Part shown: positions 23,979-25,175 of the stretch, piece after piece
Numbering within the stretch: position 1 is the stretch's first letter
How the letters are laid out: every line of letters starts with the position of its first letter
Assembly: GCA_905194675.1 (NCBI GenBank)
Contig: CAJJTG010000032.1
Span: 1-25,175 of the forward strand
Direction of reading: 5' to 3'
Length of the DNA stretch: 25,175 nucleotides
From: an uncultured Collinsella sp.
GTDB taxonomy: Bacteria; Actinomycetota; Coriobacteriia; Coriobacteriales; Coriobacteriaceae
Position numbers and translations under genes: made by a program
The notes under the pieces: generated by a model
Database searches by the model: none
The model's input: only the letters and a program-made list of their open reading frames with translations
Told to the model about the DNA's origin: nothing

Positions 23979-24182
23979 CTACGTTTGATCAATGCCACAG
24001 TGATCTACAACGCAGATGCTGCCGCCATCCATGTCATAGTCGCAGTAATCGTATGCACCACAGCCATCTGCTTTATCATAAACAGTACAGATGTCAGTAA
24101 TGCCCAAGAGGCAGTCAAAAGACATCGGCTTCACGCCTGCCTCGTCGCCACTTCCTGGATTAATCGGATGAATATGCTTCAC
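23979..24182 (-). CDS. RiPP precursor peptide A (Cys/Asp-rich, CX3D type)
   Basis: A 67-residue peptide starting at GTG 24182, with GGGAGG five bases upstream. The longer ATG start at 24230 would place that Shine-Dalgarno inside the gene and break the alignment with precursor B. Leader MKHIHPINPGSGDEAGVKP is followed by a core with six Cys (24, 32, 41, 47, 57, 62) and ten Asp. C32-D36 and C41-D45 are CX3D; C47-D50, C57-D60 and C62-D65 are CX2D; C24-D30 is CX5D. The phrases ICTVYD and CGAYD match ICNFYD and CPVAD of precursor B. It lies 169 bp downstream of the radical-SAM gene on the same strand. Net charge is strongly acidic, unlike most antimicrobial peptides. Confidence 0.82.
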   Translation of the reverse strand: MKHIHPINPGSGDEAGVKPMSFDCLLGITDICTVYDKADGCGAYDYCDYDMDGGSICVVDHCGIDQT

Positions 24183-24351
24183 GACTACCTCCCTTTGAGT
24201 GCAGAAAAACCTCAATATTGTGTATAACAAACCAAGATGTCTAGTTCACCATATTTCTAGAATGGTTTCGGCGAACGTAGCAATAAGCTTCGCAGACGGT
24301 AATCAGAAGAACGAACACCTCCACAATGGTGACAGCAATGCGCTGAACCGC

Positions 24352-25175
24352 TTATTCCGATACAGTAGCTTCTCGTTGATTTTTCTCCTGCGAAGATGAG
24401 TGGCGGGAAATAAGGTCAAAAGCCATCTCGTAGCACATTTTTCTATATTCACATGATGCAGGGTGTAGACTCTTGGGCAAGTAGCCGTGCTCGTCTGCAG
24501 CCTCCCAGCTACAGCCCCCACCACAGAAAGACCGAGCCCAACAGTCCGTACAGTCAATTCTTTTTTCGACACCCTGACTCCAGTTTTCAATATACCTAGT
24601 TTCGTCAATTCCGGTGACGATGTTGCCCATTTTGAATCGCATCATCCCGACAAACCTGTGACAGGGGTATACGTCCCCTTCGGGAGTCACGGAAATAAAA
24701 CGCCTGCCAGCCCCGCATCCGACAAAGGCGATCCTGTTGCTCATAATCAAATCAACTGCAGTTTTCAATGTTCTAAACAAGGGCTTTTCCCCTTGATCAA
24801 TCTGTTTGAGATATTGATCCGCCAAATCTATTAGGCCCGCCCTGATTTTGTTTAATGAGTGTTCGTCGAGTTTGATATTCTCATCGAATGAGCTCACGGG
24901 CGAGAAGTAAATCCTTCTGAAGCCCATCTCTTTAAACTGAAGATAGTCTTCAACAAGGTTACAGTTATTATTTGTTAAGGTCGCTCTTGCGCCGAAGGGG
25001 AACGACTCGGAAAAACGACGAACGTTTTTGTCGATATCGGAGAAAGAGCCGCCTCCCGTCTTGTACGGGCGCGATGCATCGTGCTTGCATCCTGTACCAT
25101 CGAGACTAATCAGAACAGAAAAGGCTCTGTTAGACCAGAATTGACATTTAGCACTTTTTCGAGCCGGGACGATAA
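24352..25175 (-). CDS. SPASM-domain radical-SAM peptide maturase, C-terminal part
   Basis: Partial gene running off the right edge; 273 residues of the C-terminus are visible. The radical-SAM barrel is represented by VLISLDGTGCKHDASRPYKT, GGGSFSDIDKNVRRF, ARATLTNNNCNLVEDYL and RRIYFSPVSS. The CX3CX2C cluster motif lies in the missing N-terminus. The SPASM domain carries two auxiliary iron-sulfur clusters: CGAGRRFISVTPEGDVYPCH, then CTDCWARSFCGGGC, and a last pair in CEYRKMC. The RATLT and CGAGR...YPCHRFVG phrases are typical of thioether-forming maturases (SCIFF, QhpD and PapB relatives). It should modify the two precursor peptides downstream, probably by Cys sulfur to carbon crosslinks. The stop is TAA at 24352. 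An in-frame ATG at 24925-24927 is internal and not the start. Confidence 0.92.
   Translation of the reverse strand, partial: IVPARKSAKCQFWSNRAFSVLISLDGTGCKHDASRPYKTGGGSFSDIDKNVRRFSESFPFGARATLTNNNCNLVEDYLQFKEMGFRRIYFSPVSSFDENIKLDEHSLNKIRAGLIDLADQYLKQIDQGEKPLFRTLKTAVDLIMSNRIAFVGCGAGRRFISVTPEGDVYPCHRFVGMMRFKMGNIVTGIDETRYIENWSQGVEKRIDCTDCWARSFCGGGCSWEAADEHGYLPKSLHPASCEYRKMCYEMAFDLISRHSSSQEKNQREATVSE

Noticed and set aside
24183..24230. ATG start at 24230 for precursor A
   Set aside because: The extra residues (MLYTILRFFCTQREV) contain the Shine-Dalgarno of the GTG start and have no counterpart in precursor B.

Overview
The window reads as a chromosomal segment of a high-GC anaerobic actinomycete of the class Coriobacteriia, most likely Collinsella or a close relative. 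This is inferred from the actinobacterial kinase/FHA/phosphatase/SEDS-PBP gene order, the Ala/Pro/Glu-rich linkers and the dnaX-ybaB-recR block. No rRNA or complete tRNA gene is visible to confirm it.

Region 1 (1-330) is a 128-bp tandem repeat. Each unit carries a tRNA-3'-end-like stretch and a GC-rich hairpin. Region 2 (353-10595, all minus strand) is a cell-wall/division signalling operon, transcribed right to left. It runs from a Ser/Thr kinase with a large multi-span membrane domain, through FhaA-like and FhaB-like FHA proteins and a PP2C phosphatase, to a single-chain fusion of a SEDS (FtsW/RodA) glycosyltransferase with a class B penicillin-binding protein, and a PASTA kinase (PknB/StkP type). 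Junctions are tight (4-bp overlaps or gaps of 6-16 bp), except about 130 bp before pknB. The logic is that PASTA domains sense the wall, kinases and phosphatase set phosphorylation, FHA proteins read it, and the fused SEDS-PBP makes peptidoglycan. Region 3 (10630-16029) holds a YcxB-like membrane protein, dnaX, two unrecognised small genes, ybaB/ebfC and recR.

Region 4 (16275-19963, plus strand) is a second, independent signalling cassette. It encodes a membrane-anchored Ser/Gly-linker protein, a divergent membrane kinase and an FHA protein. Two near-identical palindromes lie ahead of it.

Region 5 (about 19970 to the end) differs in character: lower GC, longer non-coding stretches, a decayed methyltransferase gene, an intact ABC exporter, and what looks like an IS110-family transposase remnant. 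At the right edge is a minus-strand RiPP (ribosomally made, modified peptide) locus. It has the C-terminal two thirds or so of a SPASM radical-SAM maturase running off the window, then two small Cys/Asp-rich precursor peptides that share a leader beginning MKHIHP, then a 35-residue hydrophobic peptide. The precursors place an Asp three to four residues after most Cys. That is the spacing used for Cys-Asp thioether crosslinks in ranthipeptides such as freyrasin. None of the short ORFs of this locus is apparent without start-codon and Shine-Dalgarno inspection. This is the strongest candidate for an undescribed system in the window.
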